From contig VBNY01000266.1 in NCBI GenBank assembly GCA_005877705.1, forward strand, positions 1 to 12,670: 12,670 bases of DNA, read 5' to 3'. Under the pieces are notes generated by a model. That model did no database searches. It was not told the origin of the DNA and saw only the letters and a list, made by a program, of their open reading frames with translations. This DNA is from Gammaproteobacteria bacterium. GTDB taxonomy: Bacteria; Pseudomonadota; Gammaproteobacteria; Steroidobacterales; Steroidobacteraceae. Positions 5,557 through 12,670 of the stretch are shown here, in pieces. The stretch's first letter is position 1, and every line of letters begins with the position of its first letter. Position numbers and translations under genes: made by a program.

Positions 5557-6828
5557 GTGTGGGGTCAAAGCCTGCGGATGTCCTGTGAAAGCTCGCGTGC
5601 ACGTGCCGGTGCCGCGCGACGCATCAAGAGGGCAGCAGCGGTTCTCGTCGGCCTCAGCATCTGCCTGGCGCCGGCGCTCACTGCAGCGGCCACGCAAGAA
5701 GAACTGGAAGCTCGCGTGCAGACACTTGCCGAGCAGCTCGAGGCGGTGACGCACGAGCTCGCTGAGCTCAAGCAGCAGCGCGCCTCGGTACTCCCCAATG
5801 TGGGCAACCCCGGTGCCGCGGCCTTGCCCAGCGTGGCATCCGCCAGCGCGTTGCCCGCCACTGCAGTAACGACCACGGCAGATCTTGCGCGCTTCGTGCT
5901 CGGAGCCGGATATCGGTTCGATGAGCGCACACGGTTCGTGAGCGAGCTCGAGCTGGAGCACGCGGTGAGCTCCGCCACGGACGCGGGAGAAGTCGAACTC
6001 GAGCAAGCCTACATCGAGCATGAGCTCGGTGGCTCGCTGTATGCGAGAGCCGGACTCATTCTGATTCCGAGCGGCACGCTCAATGAGTCGCACGAGCCAA
6101 CACGTTACTACGGCGTGTTCCGCAACTTCGTAGAGACCGCGATCATCCCCTCGACGTGGCGGGAGGGCGGCGTCGCGTTGCAAGGGCTCACGAGCGGCGG
6201 GTTGCGCTGGGACGTCGGCGTGACCACCGGATTCGATCTGTCGAAGTGGGACGCCACCTCGGCCGCAGGCCAGCAGTCGCCGCTGTTCTCGGTACACCAG
6301 GAGCTGTCACTCGCTCACGCCAGGGATCTGTCCGGCTTTGGCGCGCTCAACTACACGGGTATCCCGGCGCTGCGCATCGGGGCATCGCTCTTCAGCGGCG
6401 GGGCTTCGCAGGGCCAGGCCGGGCTGCCCAGCGCCGCCGTCACGCTCTGGGAAGGGCATCTCCGATGGGCGCCCGGGCCCTGGGATCTGGCGGGCCTCTA
6501 CGCACAGATCAACCTCGCGCTGCTCGGCAATCGATCCCTCATTCCGGAGTCCTTCTTCGGCTGGTATCTGCAGGCGGCCTGTCGCGTGCTGGAACGCGGC
6601 AACTGGTCGCTCACTCCGTTCGTCCGCCACGAACGTTTCAACACGGCAGCGGGCTACGCCGATCTCGGGCCCGGCTCGACTCCGGCTGCACTCAGCGACC
6701 GCAGAGTCTGGACGGCCGGGCTCAACTGGATGATCGCGCCCGGCGTGGTGATCAAGGCCGATTATCTGAACTTCCAGGACACGCAGGCGCGCAACCGGTT
6801 CGATCTGGGCGCGGGTTACCAATTCTGA
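5557..6828 (+). CDS. Outer-membrane porin-like protein
   Basis: A predicted beta-barrel protein of 423 residues. A basic n-region (ARRIKR) and a hydrophobic segment, AAAVLVGLSICLAPALTAAA, form a signal peptide with cleavage near residue 45. A short coiled coil follows (EELEARVQTLAEQLEAVTHELAELKQQ), as in OprP/OprO-type porins. The body alternates polar and aromatic strands and ends in GAGYQF, the terminal Phe expected for BAM-inserted barrels. A conserved-looking stretch, ARAGLILIPSGTLNESHEPTRYYGVFRNFVETAIIPSTWREGG, lies in the first half. The start is ambiguous: I chose GTG 5557 because GGAGG lies 5 bases upstream, while ATG 5578 would still keep the signal peptide and TTG 5536 overlaps the operator region. 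It is the first gene of a three-gene operon behind a Fur-like box. The substrate is unknown; iron chelates are a guess from context. Confidence 0.82.
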   Translation: MWGQSLRMSCESSRARAGAARRIKRAAAVLVGLSICLAPALTAAATQEELEARVQTLAEQLEAVTHELAELKQQRASVLPNVGNPGAAALPSVASASALPATAVTTTADLARFVLGAGYRFDERTRFVSELELEHAVSSATDAGEVELEQAYIEHELGGSLYARAGLILIPSGTLNESHEPTRYYGVFRNFVETAIIPSTWREGGVALQGLTSGGLRWDVGVTTGFDLSKWDATSAAGQQSPLFSVHQELSLAHARDLSGFGALNYTGIPALRIGASLFSGGASQGQAGLPSAAVTLWEGHLRWAPGPWDLAGLYAQINLALLGNRSLIPESFFGWYLQAACRVLERGNWSLTPFVRHERFNTAAGYADLGPGSTPAALSDRRVWTAGLNWMIAPGVVIKADYLNFQDTQARNRFDLGAGYQF

Positions 6829-6848
6829 GGCCCCGGGGAGGCAAGCGC

Positions 6849-7409
6849 ATGACCGGTAGAGACCCCTCGACACTCACCGCAGTCGGGCTCGCCGCGCTGG
6901 CGCTTGCCCCGGTGCAGATTGTCATTGCCGCCGAGTACCTCTCGATCGAGCAGGCGCAGAAATCCTTGTTTGCGCAAGCGGACCGCTTCAGCGAGGTGAT
7001 CCTTGCGTTGGGTCCCGAGCAGAAACAGAGAGTCGCCGCGCTCGCCGGCGCGCAGCCGCCGCATCGCTCATTGCGTGTCTGGAAAGCGCTGCGTGGCAGT
7101 GATCTGTTGGGTTACGTGTTCGTCGATGAGGTGGTGGGGAGGCAGGATTTCATCACCTATGCCGCGGCCATCGATGCAGCCGGCAAGCTGGGCACGCTCG
7201 AGGTGCTGGCCTATCGGGAGAGCCACGGCGGGGAGATTCGCAACGAGGCGTGGCGGCGCCAGTTCGCGGGCCGCCAGGGTCTCGAACAGGTGCGCTTTCG
7301 GACAGACATCAAGAACATCGCCGGCGCGAGCTTGTCGTGCGAGCACGTGACGCAGGGTGTGCGCTGGCTCGTCGCTCTCTGGGACGTGGCGCTGCGCCCG
7401 AATGAGTAA
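6849..7409 (+). CDS. Exported FMN_bind-domain flavoprotein
   Basis: A 186-residue protein. Residues about 9-28 (LTAVGLAALALAPVQIVIAA) form a signal peptide or N-terminal anchor. Residues about 85-178 form an FMN-binding domain of the RnfG/NqrC type: LGYVFVDEVVGRQDFITYAAAIDAAGKLGTLEVLAYRESHGGEIRNEAWRRQFAG, then DIKNIAGASLSCEHVTQGVRWL. In such domains ApbE links FMN through phosphate to the Thr of an SGAT-type motif. Here the motif reads AGAS, so Ser161 (codon at 7329-7331) is the likely acceptor. GGGGAGG (6835-6841) precedes the ATG by 7 bases, 20 bases after the porin stop. It would carry electrons in the periplasm between the downstream membrane protein and an acceptor. Confidence 0.87.
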   Translation: MTGRDPSTLTAVGLAALALAPVQIVIAAEYLSIEQAQKSLFAQADRFSEVILALGPEQKQRVAALAGAQPPHRSLRVWKALRGSDLLGYVFVDEVVGRQDFITYAAAIDAAGKLGTLEVLAYRESHGGEIRNEAWRRQFAGRQGLEQVRFRTDIKNIAGASLSCEHVTQGVRWLVALWDVALRPNE

Positions 7410-7848
7410 CGGCTCGGCACCCCGGATGTTGCCGGCTGTGCGCCTGGCGATCTTCGTCACGTTCGCGACGCTGTGGCTGAGCGGGTGCCTGTGGCTCGTC
7501 CTGCACCTGGGTTTTGCGCAGCAGACGCAGTTCGGTCCCGGCCCCAACCCCTGGGAGCCAACGCTGCTGCGTGTGCACGGCTGGCTTGCGGTCGGTGGCG
7601 TGTTCCTGCTCGGTTCGATTTCTGCCGGACACATCAGCGAGCGCTGGACGAGCCGCCGCCGGCGCCCCTCCGGAATCCCCCTGGCGATCTTGGCTGCACT
7701 GCTCATCGTGAGTGGCTACGCCCTCTACTACACGACCGAGCCTCTGCACGACATCGCTTCAACGACGCATGAGTTGGTGGGTGCCGCCACGATCCTGATC
7801 GCCCTGACGCACTGGCTGCGCAGTAATCGAGCGCGTGCCGAGCGGTAG
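7402..7848 (+). CDS. Four-helix membrane protein, putative b-type cytochrome-like partner
   Basis: A 148-residue protein with four predicted membrane helices at about 13-38, 55-77, 91-111 and 118-139, and an arginine-rich loop between helices 2 and 3 (ERWTSRRRRPSG) suggesting a cytoplasmic side. Histidines lie within or at the ends of helices: His35, His59 (LLRVHGW), His77, His116, His123 (TTHELVGAA) and His137. This layout resembles small cytochrome-b-like proteins (DUF4405 or PepSY-like partners of FMN_bind proteins), but I do not recognise the family with certainty. Its start overlaps the FMN_bind gene by 8 bases, so the two are translationally coupled. The likely job is passing electrons from the quinone pool or a cytosolic donor to the flavoprotein; heme binding is inference. 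Confidence 0.75.
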   Translation: MSNGSAPRMLPAVRLAIFVTFATLWLSGCLWLVLHLGFAQQTQFGPGPNPWEPTLLRVHGWLAVGGVFLLGSISAGHISERWTSRRRRPSGIPLAILAALLIVSGYALYYTTEPLHDIASTTHELVGAATILIALTHWLRSNRARAER

Positions 7849-8161
7849 TGCCCGCCGCCTGTGCGGTTCACGGTCGGTTCAGTGCGCAGGACGCATAACT
7901 ACCGTCAAGGTGGTTCCGCGCATGGCGCGAGCTACGCCAGCAGTGGATGATCGTGACATTACGACAACGTAACCTTCCGGCCGCGGCGTCATCTGAACGC
8001 TCCGGGACACGTTTAGTCGAAAGAGTTGGAAGCAGTTCACACGCCGCGAGACCTCGGTCACTTATAGACTATGCGTAGACTATGCGCTTAGGGACGGCAT
8101 TCACTTGGAGACCGTCGCAATTCTGCGACATCTGGATTCCTCAAGGGTGGAGCGAAAACGT
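7849..8161. other. Intergenic region with short palindromes and a tandem repeat
   Basis: No convincing gene is seen in these 313 bases. They hold CGCGC-atg-GCGCG near 7918, a perfect TTACG-acaa-CGTAA palindrome at 7959-7972 and a tandem 11-bp repeat at 8065-8086. No rho-independent terminator follows the upstream operon. The ribosome site GGTGGAG of the next gene ends about 9 bases before its ATG at 8162. Confidence 0.6.
8065..8086. repeat. Perfect tandem 11-bp repeat upstream of fecR-like gene
   Basis: TAGACTATGCG occurs twice with no gap (8065-8075, 8076-8086), about one helical turn apart. It lies 76 bp before the ATG at 8162 and includes TATAGA/TATGCG -10-like strings. It could be a pair of half-sites for a regulator or two overlapping -10 elements. 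Confidence 0.7.
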
Positions 8162-9851
8162 ATGAGCACACGCCTCTTTACCGCGACCAGCCGGCTGGCC
8201 GTTTTCGTGCTGCTCTCATTACCGCTGCTCGGCGTAGCGATGGCGGACGAGGGAGACCCGCCCGGGCGGGTCGCACGATTGAGCTACACCCAAGGCACGG
8301 TCTCACTGCAGCCTGCGGGAGTGCAGGACTGGGCAGCGGCGGTGGTGAACCGCCCGCTTACCACCGGCGACAAATTGTGGACCGACCAGGACTCGCGCGC
8401 CGAGCTCGACACGGGCGCGGCTGTCAGGATTCACGCTCCTGAACCTCGACGACAATGCGGCGCAGATGCGCGTCACCGCCGGAACCCTCATCGTTCACGT
8501 GCGGGAGTTGCTCGCCAACCAGACATACGAGATCGATACGCCGAACATCGCCCTGTCGCTGGAGCGGCCCGGCGCGTATCGCGTCGAGGTCAACGATGCC
8601 GGTGATGCCACCGTCGTGAAGATCAGCGAAGGTCGGGCCGAGGCCACCGGTGGCGGGCAGTCGGTTCCGATAAGCGGTCAGCAGATGGTCACGTTCAGGG
8701 GAACGAGCACCCTGTCTGCCGACACGGGCACGCTCGGGGCCCCCGATGGACTCGATGACTGGTCCATGGGGCGCGACCGCCGCACCGAGCAGGCGCAATC
8801 GCGGCGCTACGTGTCCGAGGACGTGGCTGGCTACCAGGATCTCGATGACAACGGGCGCTGGCGGTACACGCCGGACTACGGCTACGTCTGGTCGCCGACG
8901 GTCGTGGCTGTGGGTTGGGCGCCGTATCGCTACGGACATTGGGTGTGGATCTCACCCTGGGGCTGGACCTGGGTCGACGATGCGCCGTGGGGCTTCGCGC
9001 CGTTTCACTACGGCCGCTGGGTGTATTGGAGCGACTCGTGGTGTTGGGTGCCGGGGCCGCACCACATTCACCCCGTCTACGCACCAGCCCTCGTGGCATG
9101 GGTAGGCGGGCCGCATTTCGGCGTGTCGGTGTCGGTCGGCGGCGTCGGTGCCGTTGGCTGGATCCCGCTGGGCCCGCGTGAGGTGTATGCCCCCGGTTAT
9201 CACGTGAGCGAGACCTACGTCCGCAACGTGAACATCACCAACACGACCATCGTCAACAACACATACATCACGAACGTCTATAATAACAAGGTCAACAACA
9301 TTCATTACGTCAACAGCACGGTACCCGGTGCGGTGACGGCCGTTCCGCAGAATGTCTTCACTTCCGCGCGGCCCGTTGCAGGGCACCGTGTGCGTTTGTC
9401 GGACAGCGAGCTCGCTCACATCGCGCCGACTGCCGCACCGCCGACCGTCGTGCCGGGTCGCGAGAGCGTGCTGGGTCCGGGCGCGGGGCGCGGTGTCCGG
9501 CAGCCGCCTGCGGCCCTGTTGAATCGGCCGGTGGTCGCTCGGACGGCTCCGCCACCGGCGGCGGCCCCGTTCGAGAGACAAGTGGAGGCCATTCGCGCCA
9601 ACGGTGGCCGCCCACTGCCTCGGCAGGAGATCGCGCGCTTGCAGCCGAGTACGCCGATGGCTCCCGTGCGTCTGGTGGGTCCGCCGCAGCAGGCCGCACA
9701 CGGCCGCGAAGCTAACGGTCCGATCACTCCGGTGCAGCGCGGTCCGCAGAAGGCCGCACCGACGGTCTCATCGGGAGGCGCCCCAAGCAGCATGGCAGAG
9801 CGCGAGCGCGCGCTGCAAAACCGCGTGACGCCAACACAGACGTTGCGTAAC

Positions 9852-10220
9852 GACCGTCCGCCGTCGGCACAGCGGGGCGGCGGCTCTCCGGGACAGAGCA
9901 GTCCATCGCTGAACGGCCCATCACCGAACGGCGCTGCACGCAACACGCAGCCGGTACCGCAGGACCGTGTCTCGCGTATGGATCGTGCGGCCCCGGCGCC
10001 GCAGCAGCGACCGCTTCGCGATGATCGACCGCCGTCGGTGCAGCGGGGAAGCAGCTCTCCGACACAGAGCAGTCCATCGCCGAGCGGCGCATCACCGAGC
10101 GGCGCCGCACGTAACACGCAGCCGGTACCACAGGACCGTGTCTCGCGTATGGATCGTGCGGCCCCGGCGCCGCAGCAGCGCGCTCCCCAACAGGACCGAC
10201 CGCCATCGGCGCAGGGCAAC
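9852..10220 (+). repeat. 171-bp coding tandem repeat (2 full units plus a partial)
   Basis: Units start at 9852, 10023 and 10194, giving a 171-bp (57-residue) period. Each begins with DRPPSxQ and the full units contain AARNTQPVPQDRVSRMDRAA plus PAPQQR. The third unit breaks off after about 25 bases. The units are close but not identical, so this is an in-frame tandem duplication in the disordered tail. Confidence 0.85.
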
Positions 10221-10270
10221 CGCGCGGAGCAATCTCGTCCACAGGTCAATAGCTACTCCAGCCCGCCCGT

Positions 10271-10411
10271 GGAGAGCCGCTCAGTCCAGAGTCGCCCGGT
10301 CGAGAGTCGACCAGTAGAGAGCCGGCCCGTCCAGAGTCGGCCGATCGAGAGTCGACCAGTAGAGAGCCGGCCCGTCCAGAGTCGGCCGATCGAGAGCCGA
10401 CCGGTTCAGAG
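10271..10411 (+). repeat. 15-bp coding repeat array with a perfect 45-bp duplication
   Basis: About nine 15-bp units encode pentapeptides of the type RPVES, RPVQS and RPIES. Three of them form a 45-bp block that is present twice without a single difference (10301-10345 and 10346-10390), which suggests recent expansion by slippage or unequal recombination. All units keep the reading frame. Confidence 0.9.
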
Positions 10412-10687
10412 CTATTCCGCGCCGCCCCCCGCGCCTGCCGCCGCGCCACAGAGAGCCCCTGCGCCGAGTCGTCAGGAGGAGCATTCGGCACCGCATTCGC
10501 AAGGCTCGCCCGCGCAGGCGCGTGAGGAGAAGCCCGCTCAGGGGCGGGGAGAAGGGGATCACCGCTAGCCGTTAGGTCGGCGCGGGCGCCGTCGGCGCCG
10601 CCGGTGTGGGACAGCAAAGCGGCAGCCGCCACGATTTCACACGCACGGTTGGGCTCGCTCGACCGTCATACACCGTCAGGAGGTCTC

Positions 10688-11740
10688 ATGAAGTCGACTG
10701 TTCTCATTGTCTCGCTTGCCTGCGCCTTGCCGTATGCGGCCGGTGCGCAACAATCGGTCCAGGCACAGGGGAGCGCCTCTGCCCAAGGCGGCGCCTCGGT
10801 CGAGCGCAAGGACGGCGGACAGATGCAATCGCAGGCGACGGCCACCGGCAGCGGCTCAGCCGCCGTCAGCAGCCAGCGCAAGGCCGACAAACCCGACAAG
10901 GGCGGCAAGACCGGCACGCCCGACAAGGCTGACAAAACCGCCAACATTGACTCCGGCTCAACGATGAACGCGGTGCTTTCCAACTCCGTCGATGCGCGCA
11001 AGAGCAAACCCGGCGATCCGGTGAAGGCGCGGAGCGCGGAGCCGGTGAAGTCAGGCGGCCAGGTGGTGATTCCCAAGGGAGCCACGCTGCTCGGCCATGT
11101 CACCCAGGCGCAGGCTTCGGGTAAAGGTGAGGCGCAGTCGGCTGTGGGAATTGCGTTTGATCGCGCGGTTCTCAAGGACGGCCACGAGATACCGCTCAAC
11201 ACCACGATTCGTGCCATCGCCGCCGCGGAAGGCGCGGCCAGCGCAGGCATGGACAGCATGGGCAGCATGAGTGGTATGGGTAGTGGCGCTGCCTCCTCAG
11301 GCGGAGGTCTCGGCGGTCGCGGCCTTGCAGGTGGAATGGCCGGCGGCGGTGTCGCGGGTGTTGGCGGAGCTATGGGCGGTGCGAGCCGCATCGCAGGTGG
11401 CGCCACCGGCGCGGTTGGCGCGGGCGTGGGGGCAACTCACGATGCGCTGACGCCAGCCCCCGGTGCCACGGGTGGCTTGAATGCGAGCGGCATGTTCGCT
11501 TCTTCCAGCCAGGGTGTCTTCGGACTCCATGACCTCAATCTGCAGCAGGCTACTGCCGGCAGTGCGAGTGGAAGTGGCTCGGTCATCAGTTCAGCCGGAC
11601 GTAACGTCCACCTCGACAGCGGGACGCGGATGCTGCTCTCGGTTGAGAGCGCGACGCAGAGCGGCGCCGCTTCCGGGAGCTCGGCAGCCCCCGACAAGAA
11701 GGGAGACCAGCGCCAACACGAGGCAGGCCCGAGAAATTGA
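10688..11740 (+). CDS. Secreted Gly/Ser-rich protein of unknown function
   Basis: A 350-residue protein with a clear signal peptide (MKSTVLIVSLACALPYAAGA, cleavage near 20). A Gln/Ala/Ser-rich region follows, then a Lys/Asp-rich stretch (KADKPDKGGKTGTPDKADK, about 66-85). Next comes a compact domain at about 90-185: MNAVLSNSVDARKSKPGDPVKARSAEPVKSGGQVVIPKGATLLGHVTQAQASGKG...VGIAFDRAVLKDGHEIPLNTTI. Its 'inexpensive-to-make by PkGa...GhV' pattern recalls the TrbI/VirB10-like beta domain, but this is only a resemblance. Residues about 190-270 are very Gly/Ala/Met-rich and flexible, and a second beta-rich segment follows (DSGTRMLLSVES). A strong AGGAGGT (10678-10684) lies 3-4 bases before the ATG. 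It is followed by a strong terminator. A cell-envelope role alongside the FecR-like neighbour is possible; no function can be assigned. Confidence 0.82.
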   Translation: MKSTVLIVSLACALPYAAGAQQSVQAQGSASAQGGASVERKDGGQMQSQATATGSGSAAVSSQRKADKPDKGGKTGTPDKADKTANIDSGSTMNAVLSNSVDARKSKPGDPVKARSAEPVKSGGQVVIPKGATLLGHVTQAQASGKGEAQSAVGIAFDRAVLKDGHEIPLNTTIRAIAAAEGAASAGMDSMGSMSGMGSGAASSGGGLGGRGLAGGMAGGGVAGVGGAMGGASRIAGGATGAVGAGVGATHDALTPAPGATGGLNASGMFASSSQGVFGLHDLNLQQATAGSASGSGSVISSAGRNVHLDSGTRMLLSVESATQSGAASGSSAAPDKKGDQRQHEAGPRN

Positions 11741-12174
11741 GCGTCGCGATCACCGGCGTATGCCGGAGTTCGTAGCTCGAGGGACGTCTGCGGACCTAGA
11801 ACATCTGGTGAGGACGAGGGCGGTGGCGAACCCACCGCCCTCTTGCGTTTTGGGGCGTCCCTAACCATCCGCGATACCGCGGGTGAGAGCCGCGCGTGAT
11901 CTCACGCAGATGCATCGTGGCGATTCGCGCGGATAGTTCGGCGAGTGAGCCCCACTGTGAAACCTGCCGTGTCGACCCATGCACCACTCGTCTCTGCGTA
12001 ACCCAGTCTGAGGCTGCGCGTTATGAATGACCCGCGAGTTTCTACAGAAAGGCGCAGTCTGATGGTGTACACGCGAGGAGTGCGCCATGCGAATCTGTCC
12101 GCGAGCGAAGGCCCGGGCGCGCCGTGTAATGAAAGGCTCTATTCGGAGTAGACTGGCCACGTTCAAGGATTCCC
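11741..12174. other. Non-coding stretch with terminator; no gene recognised
   Basis: Beyond the terminator at 11816-11851, these 434 bases contain no reading frame with family features or good start context on either strand. Small dyads are present: GTGAGA (11883-11888) with TCTCAC (11900-11905), and CGTGA-tc-TCACG (11895-11906). The last bases include AAGGA (12165-12169), the ribosome site of the next gene. Confidence 0.55.
11816..11851 (+). terminator. Strong rho-independent terminator
   Basis: A perfect 11-bp stem, GAGGGCGGTGG (11816-11826) with CCACCGCCCTC (11832-11842), and a 5-nt loop is followed by the T-rich TTGCGTTTT (11843-11851). It ends the transcript of the secreted Gly/Ser-rich gene, whose stop is about 75 bases upstream. 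Confidence 0.92.
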
Positions 12175-12670
12175 ATGAGCGCCGTCATGCAAGAAGACTG
12201 GATAGCGTGCCACCGGATCACGGTCGACGAATATTACCGAATGGCGGAAGTCGGTCTGTTGGCGCCGGAGGCGCGCGTCGAGCTGATCGATGGAGTGATC
12301 ATCGACATGCCACCGCTAGGAAGTCGGCACGCGGGTACCGAGAGTCAGCTCGGTGAATTGTTGTCTGAGGCGGTTGGCACTCGGGCGACACTGCGCACGC
12401 AGTTGCCCATTCGCTTGAGCCGCTCCTCGGAGCCACAGCCCGATCTCGCGTTGTGCAAACGGCGGCGTGATTTCTACAAGACTGCACATCCCACCGCCAA
12501 GGACACGTTACTGGTGATCGAGGTGAGCGAGACGACCCTGCGTTATGACCGCGAAATCAAAGTGCCTCTGTATGCTCGCCACGGTATCCCGGAAGTGTGG
12601 ATAGTCGATCTCGTCGGTGAGCAGATACATTTCTTCCGCTCACCCGAAGCCGGCAAGTACTCGGACGTTT
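12175..12670 (+). CDS. Uma2-family (DUF820) putative endonuclease (partial, 3' end off edge)
   Basis: The first 165 residues of a Uma2/DUF820 protein, a PD-(D/E)XK nuclease-fold family of unknown physiological role. Motifs in order: ARVELIDGVIIDMPPLGSRH (33-52, Glu36), QLPIRLS with EPQPDLALCK (86-95, Asp90), LLVIEVSETTLRYDREIKVPLYARHGIPEVWIVD (112-145, Glu116 and Lys129). Asp90, Glu116 and Lys129 sit where the catalytic residues of the fold are expected, so the domain looks intact. The start is ATG 12175, with AAGGA 5 bases upstream; ATG 12187 is a possible alternative. Full members have about 185-200 residues, so only about 20-30 are missing. Such genes often occur as dispersed stand-alone copies. 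Confidence 0.93.
   Translation, partial: MSAVMQEDWIACHRITVDEYYRMAEVGLLAPEARVELIDGVIIDMPPLGSRHAGTESQLGELLSEAVGTRATLRTQLPIRLSRSSEPQPDLALCKRRRDFYKTAHPTAKDTLLVIEVSETTLRYDREIKVPLYARHGIPEVWIVDLVGEQIHFFRSPEAGKYSDV

Larger units (their letters stand above)
8162..10568 (+). pseudogene. FecR-domain, Trp-rich and Pro-rich exported protein, frameshifted
   Basis: Two overlapping frames together form one gene. The first, from ATG 8162, gives a signal peptide (RLAVFVLLSLPLLGVAMA) and the first half of a FecR-type domain (VARLSYTQGTVSLQPAG, then LTTGDKLWTDQDSRAELDTGAAVR). It leaves the family at about 8428 and stops at 8605 in a wrong frame. The second frame resumes at about 8430 (FTLLNLDDNAAQMRVTAGTLIVHVREL) and runs to 10568. 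Remembered relatives have about six residues between AVR and F, so a loss of about 17 bases would explain the break. After the FecR part come a Tyr/Trp-rich block of YxW-type repeats (8863-9060, as in DUF6600-like proteins), an Asn/Thr-rich stretch (9220-9320) and a long disordered Pro/Gln/Arg tail with repeats. An internal start at 8466 would yield 700 residues without a signal peptide. The role is unknown; it is presumably periplasmic or cell-envelope. The break could be real or a sequencing error. Confidence 0.8.

Noticed and set aside
6156..6848. Extension of the FMN_bind frame upstream into the porin gene
   Set aside because: The upstream part is the out-of-frame shadow of the porin and is Arg-rich without features. 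The ATG at 6849 with GGGGAGG before it and a signal peptide after it is the real start.
10271..10411. CRISPR-like regular repeats
   Set aside because: The units are 15 bp with no spacers, keep the reading frame and encode a pentapeptide array.
10585..10599. GGCGCC-gtc-GGCGCC hairpin after the FecR-like gene as a terminator
   Set aside because: The stem is only 6 bp and no T-run follows.
10666..11406. A 246-codon minus-strand frame rich in Pro and Ala
   Set aside because: It is the antisense shadow of the Gly/Ala-rich secreted gene.
11861..12166. 101-codon minus-strand frame in the right intergenic region
   Set aside because: No ribosome site, no motif and a composition like random high-GC translation; kept as unassigned intergenic DNA.
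12087..12356. Small Arg-rich plus-strand frame before and across the Uma2 gene
   Set aside because: Most of it overlaps the Uma2 gene in another frame, and it has no recognisable family features.

Overview
The window is GC-rich DNA with dense genes, leaderless GTG starts and purine-rich Shine-Dalgarno sites. Outer-membrane and periplasmic proteins (a porin ending in Phe, exported FMN-binding and FecR-domain proteins) point to a Gram-negative proteobacterium. Gamma- or betaproteobacterial soil relatives are most likely, but the sequence alone does not fix the genus. Everything here looks like accessory or stress-response content; no rRNA, tRNA or housekeeping operon was seen.

Layout. (1) 1-2036: a redox-stress locus. 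A LysR regulator is divergent from an azoreductase-pirin operon, with a 13-bp palindrome between them. (2) 2056-3258: a TetR regulator divergent from a small VOC (glyoxalase-fold) protein, with a 23-bp imperfect palindrome in the short gap. (3) 3282-4135: a scar. A Phd-type antitoxin has lost its natural C-terminus and any toxin partner, and it runs tail-to-tail into the C-terminal remnant of a serine recombinase. (4) 4136-7848: the most interesting block. A PhnB-like VOC gene is translationally coupled to apbE on the minus strand. On the plus strand, divergently, lie an outer-membrane porin, an exported FMN_bind-domain protein and a four-helix membrane protein. A Fur-box-like palindrome sits just before the porin. 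I read this as an iron-responsive extracytosolic flavin electron-transfer module: ApbE would attach FMN to the FMN_bind protein, the membrane protein would feed it electrons, and the porin would provide outer-membrane access.

(5) 8162-11740: two exported proteins. The first is a large FecR-domain, tryptophan-rich and proline-rich repeat protein, broken by a frameshift near 8420-8430. The second is a Gly/Ser-rich secreted protein of unknown role that ends before a strong rho-independent terminator. (6) 11852-12174 holds no convincing gene. It is followed by a Uma2-family (DUF820) putative nuclease running off the right end.

All function calls are from reading the translated sequence and remembered family motifs; no database search was possible.
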